A DNA stretch of 64,000 nucleotides from Peteryoungia algae (GCF_030369675.1 NZ_CP128477.1:4048501-4112500); one strand, 5' to 3'. Positions 9,814 to 18,524 are shown, counted from the stretch's first letter. Notes: generated from the sequence alone by a model not told the origin. Program-made: numbers and translations.

Positions 9814-10521
9814 ATGCGAGAACCCACATGCGTGATTGTGACCGGCGCCGGGGGAAACCTGGGCCGCGCAACAGCGACAAGACTTGCCGGACAGGGCGTA
9901 AACCTGGTCTGCGTGGATCGAACGCCAGATGTACTGGCTGCCTTGGTTGAGTCACTGCCGTCAAAGGCGAAAGTTCTGACATTTGTGGGCGCCGACCTCA
10001 GCAATCCCTCGATCGCCCAGGCAATGACGGAGGCGGCAGTCGATTCTTTCGGCGGGATCGACGGCCTCGTCAACACGGTCGGCGGTTTCGCGACCGGGCC
10101 GGTCGGTGGCGATACTCTTGCCCAGTTTGATCAGATGATGAACCTGAACGCTCGGGTTGCCCTTGTCACCAGTGTCGCTGTACTCCCCGTCATGCAGGCG
10201 GCCCGGTATGGCCGCATCGTGCATATCGCGGCGGGCCCGGGCTTGAAGGCGGGCGCCAATCAGGCTGCCTATGCTGCATCAAAGGCTGCGGTGCTGAGGC
10301 TGACGGAGAGCATTGCTGCCGAACATCGCGGCAATCGCATCACGGCCAACTGCATCTTGCCCGGCACGATTGATACGCCGCAAAATCGCGCAGCCATGCC
10401 CAATGCCAACGTGGCAGACTGGGTCTCCCCCGATTCCATTGCCCGGCTGATTGCCTTCCTCATCTCACCGGAAGCAGCCGTGGTGACCGGCGCTGCCATT
10501 CCCGCAACAGGACTGGAGTGA
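9814..10521 (+). CDS. SDR family oxidoreductase
   Basis: A protein of 235 aa, classical short-chain dehydrogenase with the NAD(P) motif TGAGGNLG at residues 10-17 and the catalytic YAASK (Tyr153, Lys157). The residue after the first strand (VCVDRT) suggests NAD preference. It starts ten bases before the small membrane protein gene and opens the operon that contains the Rieske/ferric-reductase fusion. The substrate is unknown, and its link to the membrane redox proteins is by position only. A GC-alternating tract (9671-9685) and about 270 bp of non-coding sequence precede it. Confidence 0.88.
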   Translation: MREPTCVIVTGAGGNLGRATATRLAGQGVNLVCVDRTPDVLAALVESLPSKAKVLTFVGADLSNPSIAQAMTEAAVDSFGGIDGLVNTVGGFATGPVGGDTLAQFDQMMNLNARVALVTSVAVLPVMQAARYGRIVHIAAGPGLKAGANQAAYAASKAAVLRLTESIAAEHRGNRITANCILPGTIDTPQNRAAMPNANVADWVSPDSIARLIAFLISPEAAVVTGAAIPATGLE

Positions 10522-10531
10522 GGTGATCGGC

Positions 10532-10750
10532 ATGGATGTGTTCGCCGACCCCGTCCGTTTTCTGCTTCTCCTCTGGGCCGCACCGGGGCTCCTCGTGGCG
10601 GTGGCTTTCCTGTCTGTCGGTATCGACCGGATCGATCATGCCGCCGTGGGGGCCTATGCGTTTCGTCCCTTGTTGATCCCGGGCATTGTTCTCCTATGGC
10701 CTCTGGTGGTGTGGCGATGGGTTGTGCTCGCCCGAAGCAGGGGAGGCTAG
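10532..10750 (+). CDS. Small two-helix membrane protein
   Basis: A protein of 72 aa with two predicted membrane helices (about residues 10-30 and 45-65), ending in Arg-rich residues. The start at 10532 is chosen because GAGGTGAT lies four to six bases upstream; a GTG at 10523 is possible. It follows the SDR stop by ten bases and precedes another small membrane protein by four. No family motif recognised. It may be a structural partner of the ferric-reductase/Rieske protein encoded two genes downstream. Confidence 0.7.
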   Translation: MDVFADPVRFLLLLWAAPGLLVAVAFLSVGIDRIDHAAVGAYAFRPLLIPGIVLLWPLVVWRWVVLARSRGG

Positions 10751-10754
10751 GCCG

Positions 10755-10913
10755 ATGCAACGCGCGCATCGCAAGGCTCATGGGTGGATATGGACTGTGC
10801 TCGCGATCGCCCTGCCTCTTGCCCTGGCGATTGCCTTCATATCGAAACCGAAGCTTTCGATGGACGCGCCACCCATACGGCTCGATGCCGGCGACCGGCA
10901 GGAGCAGCCATGA
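10755..10913 (+). CDS. Single-helix small membrane protein
   Basis: A protein of 52 aa with a basic N-terminus (MQRAHRKAHGW), one helix at about residues 10-30 and a short polar tail that would face the periplasm. GGGGAGG and AGG lie just upstream of the ATG at 10755. The stop overlaps the next start (ATGA at 10910-10913). The family is unknown. The tight coupling on both sides supports it as a real gene of the redox operon. Confidence 0.65.
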   Translation: MQRAHRKAHGWIWTVLAIALPLALAIAFISKPKLSMDAPPIRLDAGDRQEQP

Positions 10914-12010
10914 GCACGGCATACAAGCCCGTTGGCTGGAACCGCAACAAGCTCATCTATGACGCCATCCTCTTGTGCGGGGTGGTCGCCTACATCCTCC
11001 TCTACCTCAAGCTCGCGCCACTTCTCTCTTCCTCCGTCCGCGCGGTTGACACACCGATCTTGCGCATGCGCGCCTTCGGCTCGCTGGCCTTTCTCTTGCT
11101 GACCTTGGTGCTGGCCATCGGTCCGCTCGCCAGGCTCGACTCCCGTTTTCTGCCATTGCTCTACAACCGGCGCCATCTTGGTGTCATGACGGCGGCGGTC
11201 GCCTTTACCCATGCCATGTTTGTGCTGGACTGGTATTTCGCCTTCAGCGCCACGCCAAAATTCACGGCGCTTTTCACCAGCAATACGAGCTTCGGCAGCA
11301 TTGCCGGTTTTCCGTTCGAACTGTTCGGCGTCTTTGCTCTCGTGATCCTGCTGGTGCTGGCCGCAACGAGCCACGACTTCTGGCTGTCCTTCCTGTCGCC
11401 TCCGGTCTGGAAGGCCATGCATATGGGCATCTATGCGGCCTATGCAGCCGCCGTGCTGCATGTGGGCCTGGGGGCGGCAATCGATGGGACGAACCCGATG
11501 ACGGCCTTGTTCCTGAGTGCAAGCCTCGCCGCTCTGTCGGTCCTCCATCTGCTTGCCGGGCGCCGGGAGATGGCGATCGATGACGCAGCGTCTCGGATCG
11601 ACGCAAAGACTGACTGGGTGGATGTCGGCGCACTGGATGCCATTCAGGAGGGGCGGGCGATCGTCGGCGTGCTTCCTCGAGGGGAGCGGGTTGCCGTGTT
11701 CCGGTTCAAGAACCGGTTGTCGGCACTTTCCAACCTGTGCTCGCACCAGAATGGTCCGATCGGGGAGGGCAAGGTGGTCATGGGTTTTGCAACCTGCCCC
11801 TGGCACGGCTATCAATATCGTCTGGAGGACGGTTGCGCCCCGCCGCCCTTCAGGGAGAGAGTGCGCAAATATCGTGTGAAGATCTCCGGTGCGCGTGTCC
11901 TGGTCGATCCGGTCGCCGTGCCGCTCGGGACGAGGATCGAGCCCGTCGTGATCGACGGTGCGCCGCCCCCTGCCTCTCCACCACTGCCGTCGAGAAGGAC
12001 TTCGCCATGA
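10910..12010 (+). CDS. Ferric reductase-like membrane domain fused to Rieske [2Fe-2S] domain
   Basis: A protein of 366 aa. Residues about 15-230 hold six or so membrane helices of ferric-reductase-like type, with His residues in VAFTHAMFVLDW and WKAMHMGIY-AAAVLHVG that can bind two b hemes. Residues about 245-350 are a Rieske domain with the full ligand set: Cys277, His279, Cys296 and His299 (CSH...CPWH). The protein would move electrons between a soluble Rieske centre and membrane heme. No FAD/NAD reductase domain is present, unlike in NOX or FRE enzymes. It overlaps both neighbours by ATGA. Partner and electron acceptor are unknown. Confidence 0.85.
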   Translation: MSTAYKPVGWNRNKLIYDAILLCGVVAYILLYLKLAPLLSSSVRAVDTPILRMRAFGSLAFLLLTLVLAIGPLARLDSRFLPLLYNRRHLGVMTAAVAFTHAMFVLDWYFAFSATPKFTALFTSNTSFGSIAGFPFELFGVFALVILLVLAATSHDFWLSFLSPPVWKAMHMGIYAAYAAAVLHVGLGAAIDGTNPMTALFLSASLAALSVLHLLAGRREMAIDDAASRIDAKTDWVDVGALDAIQEGRAIVGVLPRGERVAVFRFKNRLSALSNLCSHQNGPIGEGKVVMGFATCPWHGYQYRLEDGCAPPPFRERVRKYRVKISGARVLVDPVAVPLGTRIEPVVIDGAPPPASPPLPSRRTSP

Positions 12011-12780
12011 TGCCTCGGCCGCCAGATCCCGGATTTTTCATTGGCTATGCGAAGAAGGTCCCACCGGAAATCGCGCAGTGTGCGCTTCTCGTCAGTGTGT
12101 TCTTCCTCCTGGGCCTTGTCTCGGCGTCACTGGCCTTCTCGCTCTCGGCCCAGGATCCCGGCTCCGGTGGTTATGTCGACGAATTGAAGGGCGGGCGTCT
12201 GGCTGGCGTCCTGGAAACGCTGCCCTATCCCATCCTGCGCGTACCCGCACAGGATGGCAAAGGCCCACGCGCCATCATGCTGTCCGGGCAGGGAAAGGCG
12301 GGTGTCGCCAACGCCGCCGATCCTCTCGCTGGGCAGTGGGCCGAAGTCTCCGGCATCTTCGTCAAGCGCGGCGAGCTTGACATGCTGCTGGTAGGTGGCC
12401 GCAACGGGTTGGCAGGCGTGGAGCCACCGGCAGGTGCCGTCCAGCCTCAAGCCCCGGTCGCCCTTGGCCGCTGGCGTCTGACGGGCGAAATCTGCGACGG
12501 CAAGTGTTACGCCGGTGCCATGCGGCCGGGAACCGGGCTTGCGCACAAGGCCTGCGCCAATCTCTGCATCACTGGCGGCGTGCCGCCCGTTTTCGTGACG
12601 ACTTCGCCGGTGGAAGGCCACAACTTCCTGCTGATGGCAGGCGCTGATGGAGGACCCTTGCCGCGCGCACTGCTCGATCACACCGGTTTGCTGATCGAGC
12701 TCGAGGGTGAGATCGAGCAGCGCGACGATATCATGATCTTCAAGGTCGAAACGCCCGCCAGACCTGGTGTGGCCTCATGA
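12007..12780 (+). CDS. Membrane-anchored protein with Cys/His cluster, unknown function
   Basis: A protein of 257 aa with one N-terminal membrane helix (about residues 25-45) and a large domain predicted outside the membrane. Near residues 160-190 is a striking stretch: CDGKC, then PGTGLAHKAC, then NLC followed by GGVPPVFV. This gives four Cys and one His spaced like a metal or cluster site. I know this motif only from uncharacterised proteins next to Rieske-type genes and assign no function. It overlaps the Rieske/ferric-reductase gene and the next small gene by ATGA, so all three are co-translated and may form one complex. Confidence 0.7.
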   Translation: MMPRPPDPGFFIGYAKKVPPEIAQCALLVSVFFLLGLVSASLAFSLSAQDPGSGGYVDELKGGRLAGVLETLPYPILRVPAQDGKGPRAIMLSGQGKAGVANAADPLAGQWAEVSGIFVKRGELDMLLVGGRNGLAGVEPPAGAVQPQAPVALGRWRLTGEICDGKCYAGAMRPGTGLAHKACANLCITGGVPPVFVTTSPVEGHNFLLMAGADGGPLPRALLDHTGLLIELEGEIEQRDDIMIFKVETPARPGVAS

Positions 12781-12992
12781 GCGAGGACACGCGGCCATCG
12801 CGTTTGCGCCATCTCTTGGGCCTTGTCTTCGTTGCGGGCCTCGTCTGGTTCCTGTGGATCCTGTGGACTAATGGCCCGACTTACCTGCGCGGCACGATCT
12901 TCCAGGATCTGTCCGTGATCGCCTATGTCGTCGCCGCTTTCGCAACCTTGACCCTGGCCGAGCGGATTGCCAGCGTCTGGAACAGACGCTGA
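12777..12992 (+). CDS. Small two-helix membrane protein, last gene of redox operon
   Basis: A protein of 71 aa with helices at about residues 11-30 and 42-62 and a basic C-terminus. Its ATG overlaps the upstream stop (ATGA). A perfect 9-bp hairpin covers its last codons and stop. No family recognised; by position it is a likely small subunit or assembly partner of the Rieske/ferric-reductase membrane system. Confidence 0.7.
   Translation: MSEDTRPSRLRHLLGLVFVAGLVWFLWILWTNGPTYLRGTIFQDLSVIAYVVAAFATLTLAERIASVWNRR
12971..12991 (+). terminator. Hairpin at operon end
   Basis: CAGCGTCTG-GAA-CAGACGCTG is a perfect 9-bp stem with a 3-base loop that includes part of the TGA of the last redox-operon gene. 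There is no T tract, so it may stop Rho or exonucleases rather than terminate by itself. The next gene is convergent, 17 bp further. Confidence 0.55.
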
Positions 12993-13009
12993 AGCAGGCG
13001 GGCTCCCGC

Positions 13010-14245
13010 TCAATCCGCGTCTGGTTCCAGAAGCCGCAGGACTGCCTCGCGGTCGGCATCGAGATGCGGGGGGCGAGTGTGGTAGTGAACAGGCGTCACC
13101 GACATCTTGAGCGGATTTCCAAGAAGGCGAACCGGATCCTCGGCCTCATCCCCCGGCAGTTCCACCACCATTCCGCGCGCCAGCGTATGGGGATCGGTGA
13201 GGACGGTATCGATGGTCGCGACGCGGCCGGCCGGCACACCGGCGCCGAGCAGGCGCTGCTCCCAGGACAGAGCGGTATCCCTGGAAATTTCCGCCTGGAT
13301 CAGGGCCTGCAGATCTTCAAGATTGGCGAGCCTGTCCCGGTTTCTTCTGAACCGGTCGTCGAGGGCGAGTTCTGCAAGTCCTATTGCCTCGGCAAAGCGT
13401 GCGAATTGCTGGTCATTGCCGACAGCAACGGCCAGATACTCATCGGATGCCGCAAATGTCTGGTAAGGCGCGATATTGGGATGTGCATTGCCGAGAGCCT
13501 TGGGCACCCGGCCTGAAACCAGATGATTTGTGGCTGCGTTGATGAGCCAGGCGACCTGGCTGTCATAAAGAGCAAGGTCGATATGCTGCCCTTGTCCCGT
13601 GCGGTCGCGGTGCCTGAGCGCCGCCAGAACGCCGACGGTTGCATACATGCCGCACATGACGTCGGCGATCCCGACGCCCACCTTGACGGGTTTGCCCCCG
13701 GCTGTCTCCGGTTCGCCGGTGATGCTCATGATCCCGCCCATGGCCTGGATGAGGAAATCGTAGCCGATGCGGTCGGAATACGGACCCGTCTGGCCAAATC
13801 CTGTTATCGAGCACCAGATGATGTCGGGCTTGATGAGCCTCAGGTCCTCATAGCCGATACCGCGGCGCGCGAGGTCTCCGGGCTTGTAGTTTTCGACCAC
13901 GACGTCTGAAATGGCCACCAGCCGGCGCAGCAAGGCAACGCCTTCCTCGCTCGTGATGTCGATGGCGATCGATTTCTTGTTCCGGTTCGCAGAGAGGAAA
14001 TAGGCGCTCAGGTCGCTGTCATTGCCATCGGCGTCGGGCAGAAAGGGCGGCCCCCAGCTGCGGGTATCGTCTCCGCTCCCGGGCTTTTCGACCTTGATCA
14101 CCTCGGCGCCGAGATCGGCCATGAGCTGGGTTGCCGTCGGGCCAGCCAGAATGCGGGACAGGTCCAGCACGCGCAGTCCTTCAAGGCTGCCAGGTGCAAC
14201 TTGTGTGTCTTGTTTGCTCATTGTGTCAAACTTCTCAGATGCCAT
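13010..14245 (-). CDS. Family III CoA-transferase (CaiB/BaiF)
   Basis: A protein of 411 aa (403 if it starts at 14221, which has GAGAAG nine bases upstream). N-terminal GLRVLDLSRILAGP, LMADLGAEVIKVE and NRNKKSI are class III CoA-transferase hallmarks. The catalytic Asp is in the IADVMCGMYA segment. It moves CoA between carboxylic acids, with formyl-CoA:oxalate transferase as the model. It lies downstream of opgC and a TPP enzyme in one minus-strand unit. A CoA-transferase beside a TPP enzyme recalls oxalate degradation, but the TPP enzyme does not look like oxalyl-CoA decarboxylase, so the substrate stays open. Confidence 0.9.
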   Translation of the reverse strand: MASEKFDTMSKQDTQVAPGSLEGLRVLDLSRILAGPTATQLMADLGAEVIKVEKPGSGDDTRSWGPPFLPDADGNDSDLSAYFLSANRNKKSIAIDITSEEGVALLRRLVAISDVVVENYKPGDLARRGIGYEDLRLIKPDIIWCSITGFGQTGPYSDRIGYDFLIQAMGGIMSITGEPETAGGKPVKVGVGIADVMCGMYATVGVLAALRHRDRTGQGQHIDLALYDSQVAWLINAATNHLVSGRVPKALGNAHPNIAPYQTFAASDEYLAVAVGNDQQFARFAEAIGLAELALDDRFRRNRDRLANLEDLQALIQAEISRDTALSWEQRLLGAGVPAGRVATIDTVLTDPHTLARGMVVELPGDEAEDPVRLLGNPLKMSVTPVHYHTRPPHLDADREAVLRLLEPDAD

Positions 14246-14251
14246 GTCGTG

Positions 14252-15418
14252 TCATGCCTTCCAGGGCGCGGCCTTGAACCAGGCCACCAGATAAGCGGTA
14301 CCGATAAGCAGGGCGAAGCCGGTGAGATTGGCAACCGTCATCCACACAGGCGTGCGTCCGACATGATCGAGCCAGATGCCGATCATCTGTGCGACAACCA
14401 TGCCTGTGGTGAAGACGGCCAGGGATTGTTGCCCAACCTTCATCAACACGCGCGTGGCGGGATAGACGCGCGGATGGATCAACCTCTGCCCCCCGACGCC
14501 GACGGCATGGAAGGCGATATAGGCGAGTGCCACGAAGTGGACGAGCCGCAACAGGCCGAACGTGGTCTTGTTGGTCAAAGGCCGGATGGCCTGAGCGGCA
14601 TCCCGGAAGAATGCGGATGCGTCGAGGACCATGTACCAGGCGAAGGGGATGGTCACGAGAACGACCACGATGGCCAAAGCCATGACCCATCGATTGTCTG
14701 GCGGCGGAACGATTGTCCCGCGCATCAGAAAGAAGCCGAGGAAGAAGATGAGCTGCCAGCCGAAGGGGTCGAAGAACCAGCGGCGATCGGACCACGGTTC
14801 CGCTGGAAAATGCACCAGGGAAAACTGAGCGGACAGCCAAAGCACGACCATCAGCAGTATCGGCAGATACCGGTTCGCTCGCTCAGCCAAGAGCATGAGC
14901 GGCATGAGGGCCAGGATCACCATGTACATCGGGAGGATGTCGAAATAGTTCGGCACATAGGTGAGGGTCATCAGTCCCGGAAGAAGCGGGGCGGGGTCGG
15001 TGAAAAGCCGGACGAGATTGAGGCTCTGTATGTAGGAGGTACCGTCCGGCTTGTTGCCGGCGGCGGCCATCAGCGTTGCGACCACGATGAAAACGCAGAT
15101 ATGCGACCAGTAGATCTGCCAGATGCGCTGCACCACCCGTGCCGACAGCATGACGATCCCCTCCCGGTCGAAAAGGCGACCGAACGCAATCGCCGATGCC
15201 ATGCCCGACAGGAAGACGAACATTTCGGTGGCATCCGAAAATCCGAAACGCGCCGGGATCCACAGGGCCCAATGGTCGTTCGGCACATGCGCGAGCAGTA
15301 TGATCAGCATTCCGATCCCGCGAAACACGTCGAGACGGGGGTCGCGGGGGCGCTTGATGCGTGGCGGGAGGTCGGAGCTGGCGGCCGGTTCAGAATGCGT
15401 TTTTGTAAGCATCGGCAT
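14252..15418 (-). CDS. opgC: OpgC-type membrane acyltransferase
   Basis: A protein of 388 aa with about ten membrane helices. RDPRLDVFRGIGMLIILLAHV and FGFSDATEMFVFLSGM are typical of OpgC, which adds succinyl groups to osmoregulated periplasmic (cyclic beta) glucans. A second role in the acyltransferase-3 superfamily is possible. Its start lies inside the end of the TPP enzyme gene (29-bp overlap); ATGs at 15418 and 15412 and a TTG at 15421 are in frame, none with a good ribosome site, so translation probably depends on the upstream gene. Confidence 0.85.
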   Translation of the reverse strand: MPMLTKTHSEPAASSDLPPRIKRPRDPRLDVFRGIGMLIILLAHVPNDHWALWIPARFGFSDATEMFVFLSGMASAIAFGRLFDREGIVMLSARVVQRIWQIYWSHICVFIVVATLMAAAGNKPDGTSYIQSLNLVRLFTDPAPLLPGLMTLTYVPNYFDILPMYMVILALMPLMLLAERANRYLPILLMVVLWLSAQFSLVHFPAEPWSDRRWFFDPFGWQLIFFLGFFLMRGTIVPPPDNRWVMALAIVVVLVTIPFAWYMVLDASAFFRDAAQAIRPLTNKTTFGLLRLVHFVALAYIAFHAVGVGGQRLIHPRVYPATRVLMKVGQQSLAVFTTGMVVAQMIGIWLDHVGRTPVWMTVANLTGFALLIGTAYLVAWFKAAPWKA

Positions 15419-17024
15419 CAAACTTGCATGAAATCAGAGTGAAATTCGCCCGGCCGTCTGCGGCAGCGAGCTCGCGGCGGAGATCGTCGGCGGTTTCGAC
15501 GCGAACGCCGTGTCCACCAAATCCCGTTGCAATGGTGGCAAAGTCCGTTTCTCCCAGCGAGACGCCAGCGGAAGCAAGCCCCGCAGAGGACTGCTTCAAC
15601 GCGATGAGCGCCAGGCTTTGATCCTGGAAGACGACCACAGTGACGGGATGGCCGTTGTCGCGCAATGTAGCCAGTTCCCCGATCCCCATCTCAAGCCCGC
15701 CATCGCCCATCACGGCAAAGACGCGGCGTTCGGGATCGGCGACCTTCGCGCCGATCGCCAAGGGTAGCGCGGCCGCCATGGTGCAGAAGCCGGCGGACTG
15801 CAGCAGGGACAAGGGGCGCTCGGCAATCCATTTCTGCGACAGCAATATCCGGTGCGCACCACTGTCGACCGTCACAAGCCCATCCGCGCCAGCGGCCTCG
15901 TTGAGCAGGTCGATGATGACATGGGGTCCCCAGTCCGATCGCGTCGCAAAGGTCGCTGCCACCCGATCCCTGGCGCTGAGGTGCTCGCCGTCAGGCCAGG
16001 ATTTTCGGGGTTCGACGGCCGCCGCCAGCGCCGCTGTCGCAGCGGCAGTGTTGGCAAGGAGCCGGTTGGCCGCGTGATGCATGGCGTGATCGGGCGCGGC
16101 ATTCGTGATCTCCACGATCCTGTCGGAATCGATCACGGGGTCGAGCCAACCGAGACGCATTTCGATGGGATCGTAGCCGATCATCAGGATCAGATCGGCG
16201 CGCCGCATGAGGTCGAGCATGATGGCGTCGGCCAGCGGCGACAGGCCCGCACCGCCAAGCGCCAGGGGATGGCTTTCCGGGATCAGTCCCTTGCCCTTGT
16301 AGGTCGTCACCACCGGCGCACCGATCGCCTCGGCGAGGCGCAGGATGTGCGGCCCCGCATCGGCTCTGGCCGCCTCGAAGCCCGCCAGGATCAGCGGTCG
16401 TTCGGCCTTTGCCAGATGCTCTGCCAGAGTGAGTATCGACGGATCGGCTGCCCCAACCGCAGGTGTCAGAACGGTGGTTGGGGTGATCACCCTCGGATTG
16501 GGGTCAATCATCGCCGCGACAGCCGGGGAAAGATCGAGATGAACCGGCCCCATCGGCTCTGTCAGGGCAAGAGCGAGGGCGCGGGCAACTGTCGGTCCGG
16601 CGCTTTCACATTCGATCTCGAAACTCGCCTTGACCAAAGGCCGCAGAAGCTGGGCGTGGTCAATGACCTGATGCGTGTAGCGTGCGCGTGTCGCGCGATC
16701 GACGATACCGGAGATGACGACCAGCGGCACATGCTCCTGCGCCGCGTCCGCAATCCCGTTCACGGCATTGGCAAGGCCTGGTCCGACGGTGGTGACGAGC
16801 AGGCCGGGTGTGCCGGTGGTGAGGCTTGCACCCGCTGCCATCGAGGCTGCTGCCGTCTCGTGGCGAGCGAGATGAAACGCGATCCCGGCCTTCTCCAGCC
16901 CGTCGATCAAGGTGACGACCTCGCCGCCCGGCATGCCGAAAGCGTGGCGAACTCCGTATGCGTGCAGTGTAGCTGCAACCGCTTCGACAACGCGCGCCGG
17001 CGTCATTCTGATTTCATCTGGCAT
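15390..17024 (-). CDS. TPP-dependent enzyme, acetolactate synthase-like
   Basis: A protein of 544 aa with the three-domain layout of acetohydroxyacid synthase large subunits and benzoylformate decarboxylases. The conserved TPP-activating Glu56 is in LARHETAAAS; the N-terminal PGG loop is FGMPGGEVV; the cofactor motif GDGG lies near residue 437, but the usual second Asn-Asn half is replaced (VVFQDQS). The middle domain looks able to bind FAD/ADP only weakly. No small regulatory subunit gene is nearby, so it is not the biosynthetic enzyme. The start at 17024 has GAGAGG about ten bases upstream. The substrate is unknown. Confidence 0.85.
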   Translation of the reverse strand: MPDEIRMTPARVVEAVAATLHAYGVRHAFGMPGGEVVTLIDGLEKAGIAFHLARHETAAASMAAGASLTTGTPGLLVTTVGPGLANAVNGIADAAQEHVPLVVISGIVDRATRARYTHQVIDHAQLLRPLVKASFEIECESAGPTVARALALALTEPMGPVHLDLSPAVAAMIDPNPRVITPTTVLTPAVGAADPSILTLAEHLAKAERPLILAGFEAARADAGPHILRLAEAIGAPVVTTYKGKGLIPESHPLALGGAGLSPLADAIMLDLMRRADLILMIGYDPIEMRLGWLDPVIDSDRIVEITNAAPDHAMHHAANRLLANTAAATAALAAAVEPRKSWPDGEHLSARDRVAATFATRSDWGPHVIIDLLNEAAGADGLVTVDSGAHRILLSQKWIAERPLSLLQSAGFCTMAAALPLAIGAKVADPERRVFAVMGDGGLEMGIGELATLRDNGHPVTVVVFQDQSLALIALKQSSAGLASAGVSLGETDFATIATGFGGHGVRVETADDLRRELAAADGRANFTLISCKFDADAYKNAF

Positions 17025-17124
17025 TGGGCAAAAAGCCTCTCTCATTATCGTGAAGCGTCGCCAAATTGCAGCGCTCCACCAAAGACTGTACGGGAAATGA
17101 AGGGTTTCGACAGGAGGCACCAAG

Positions 17125-17925
17125 GTGACTATTCCGCAGTATCTGCTGATCGCGGCCGGGCTTCTCGTGCCTCATGCGGCCTATGCCGACGAGTGCGGAG
17201 ATAGCGTCCCTTGCGTCGTGGAGGACGGCTCCTACAGGATCGAGATGCCGTCGTCCGGTTCGCCCAAAGGCGTCCTGGTGTACTTCCATGGATATAAGAG
17301 TTCGGCCGAGAAGCAGATGCAGCATCGGGCCTTGGTGGACGTCGCCCATGCCCGCGGGCTCGCCTTTGCGGCGGTCGATGGACTGAACGGGACATGGTCT
17401 CATCCCAACGCTCCCGGACGTTTTCGCGACGAGAAGCGCTTCGTCGGTCACGTCTTCGATGATTTGGGGGTACGATTTGGCTTCGATCAGACCAACACGC
17501 TTGTCGGCGGCTTCTCCCAGGGCGCCTCTATGGCCTGGTACACGCTGTGCCAGCAGGGAAACCGCACCGCGGGCGCGGTGACCTTTTCCGGAGTGTTCTG
17601 GGATCCGCTGCCGGCCCCGACGGACTGTGTCGCGGACATGCCGCCGCTGGTGCAGATTCACGGCTCGGCGGACAAGACATTTCCCTTGAGCGGCCGCGCC
17701 ATCGGCTCGGGCTTCCAACAGGGGAACACATTCAAGAGCATGGCCATCATTCGCGAGCAGAAGATCTGCAAGCCCGAGACCACTATCCAGAAGGTCATCG
17801 GCGGTATTCCCTGCGAGGTGACGCCTGACTGCAACCGCGGTGAAGTCGCGCTGTGCATTCATGATGGCGGGCATCAGGCCAGCCCGGAGCATCTTGACGT
17901 CGCTCTCCGGGAGATTGGTTTCTGA
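17125..17925 (+). CDS. Secreted polyhydroxybutyrate depolymerase/feruloyl-esterase-like hydrolase
   Basis: A protein of 266 aa, GTG start with AGGAGG seven bases upstream. The signal peptide ends near AYA-DE. An alpha/beta hydrolase of the LpqC/PHB-depolymerase type follows: VYFHGYKSS (oxyanion loop), nucleophile GFSQGAS, acid Asp in HGSADKTFP and His in DGGHQ. Several Cys residues (pairs near the N-terminus and in the C-terminal third) can form disulfides in the periplasm. It probably cleaves short esters. It is divergent from the TPP enzyme gene, 100 bp away, and convergent with the next gene. Confidence 0.88.
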   Translation: MTIPQYLLIAAGLLVPHAAYADECGDSVPCVVEDGSYRIEMPSSGSPKGVLVYFHGYKSSAEKQMQHRALVDVAHARGLAFAAVDGLNGTWSHPNAPGRFRDEKRFVGHVFDDLGVRFGFDQTNTLVGGFSQGASMAWYTLCQQGNRTAGAVTFSGVFWDPLPAPTDCVADMPPLVQIHGSADKTFPLSGRAIGSGFQQGNTFKSMAIIREQKICKPETTIQKVIGGIPCEVTPDCNRGEVALCIHDGGHQASPEHLDVALREIGF

Positions 17926-17933
17926 GGCGCAAA

Positions 17934-17961
17934 TCCGCACGCCGCCGAAACGGTGTGCGGA
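17934..17961. terminator. Hairpin between convergent genes
   Basis: TCCGCAC and GTGCGGA form a 7-bp stem around a 14-base loop just after the esterase stop. There is no clear T tract. It is placed to stop transcription from the esterase and from the convergent membrane-protein gene. Confidence 0.4.
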
Positions 17962-17996
17962 ATGTCCAGTCTCAAGATCTTGTCCGGGCACGAGGT

Positions 17997-18479
17997 TTAG
18001 CGCTCACGAAACCAGACGACATAGGCAACGATCAGCCCGAAGAGCCAATGGCCCACCAGGGATACCCAGGTCAGAGGAATGAAGCCGAGGAACGGTGGGA
18101 AGCCGGCGATCAGGTGGGCCATCACATAGAGGGCGAAGATCCACAGGCCTGTCCCGAAACCGAGCCCGGTCAGGAAAAGAGGCAGACGCGGGAAAATCAT
18201 CCGCTGGAGCGGCCGCGCGATGAACAGATAGCCGATCGGGTAGAGGATGATCCCGACGATCGCGTGGATGATTTCGGCGGCAAAGCGGTTCTGGAAGCCG
18301 AACACGCTCTGGATGAGCCCGGCCGGTTCGAGCGGGCCGCCGACGAGCAGCGGCGTGATCCCTCTTGCCCAGATTTCCCAGGTCATGTCTGCAACCAGTC
18401 CAGCAATGACGATGGTGGTCAGCAGTCTCCCTGAAAGCCGTGGCAGAACAGGCGCCTTGTCGGTCTCGATCATGGTCAT
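17997..18479 (-). CDS. Conserved membrane protein, unknown function
   Basis: A protein of 160 aa with four predicted membrane helices. AAAGGGGG-type ribosome site (AAGGGGG) sits six bases before the ATG at 18479. Charged residues WEIWARG after helix 1 and FQNRFAAEIIHAIVG before helix 2 look conserved, and a His (IIHAI) lies in a helix. I recognise no named family. It stands alone, convergent with the esterase, 45 bp after the end of the TTC38-like operon, and might be its last gene. Confidence 0.75.
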   Translation of the reverse strand: MTMIETDKAPVLPRLSGRLLTTIVIAGLVADMTWEIWARGITPLLVGGPLEPAGLIQSVFGFQNRFAAEIIHAIVGIILYPIGYLFIARPLQRMIFPRLPLFLTGLGFGTGLWIFALYVMAHLIAGFPPFLGFIPLTWVSLVGHWLFGLIVAYVVWFRER

Positions 18480-18524
18480 TGTCGTTCCCCCTTGTTGAGC
18501 GAAAATAGGGTCCAGCCTGGAAAA

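Noticed and set aside
15390..17024. Oxalyl-CoA decarboxylase paired with formyl-CoA transferase
   Set aside because: The glutamate region and ADP-site segments do not match that enzyme; closer to acetolactate synthase-like proteins.
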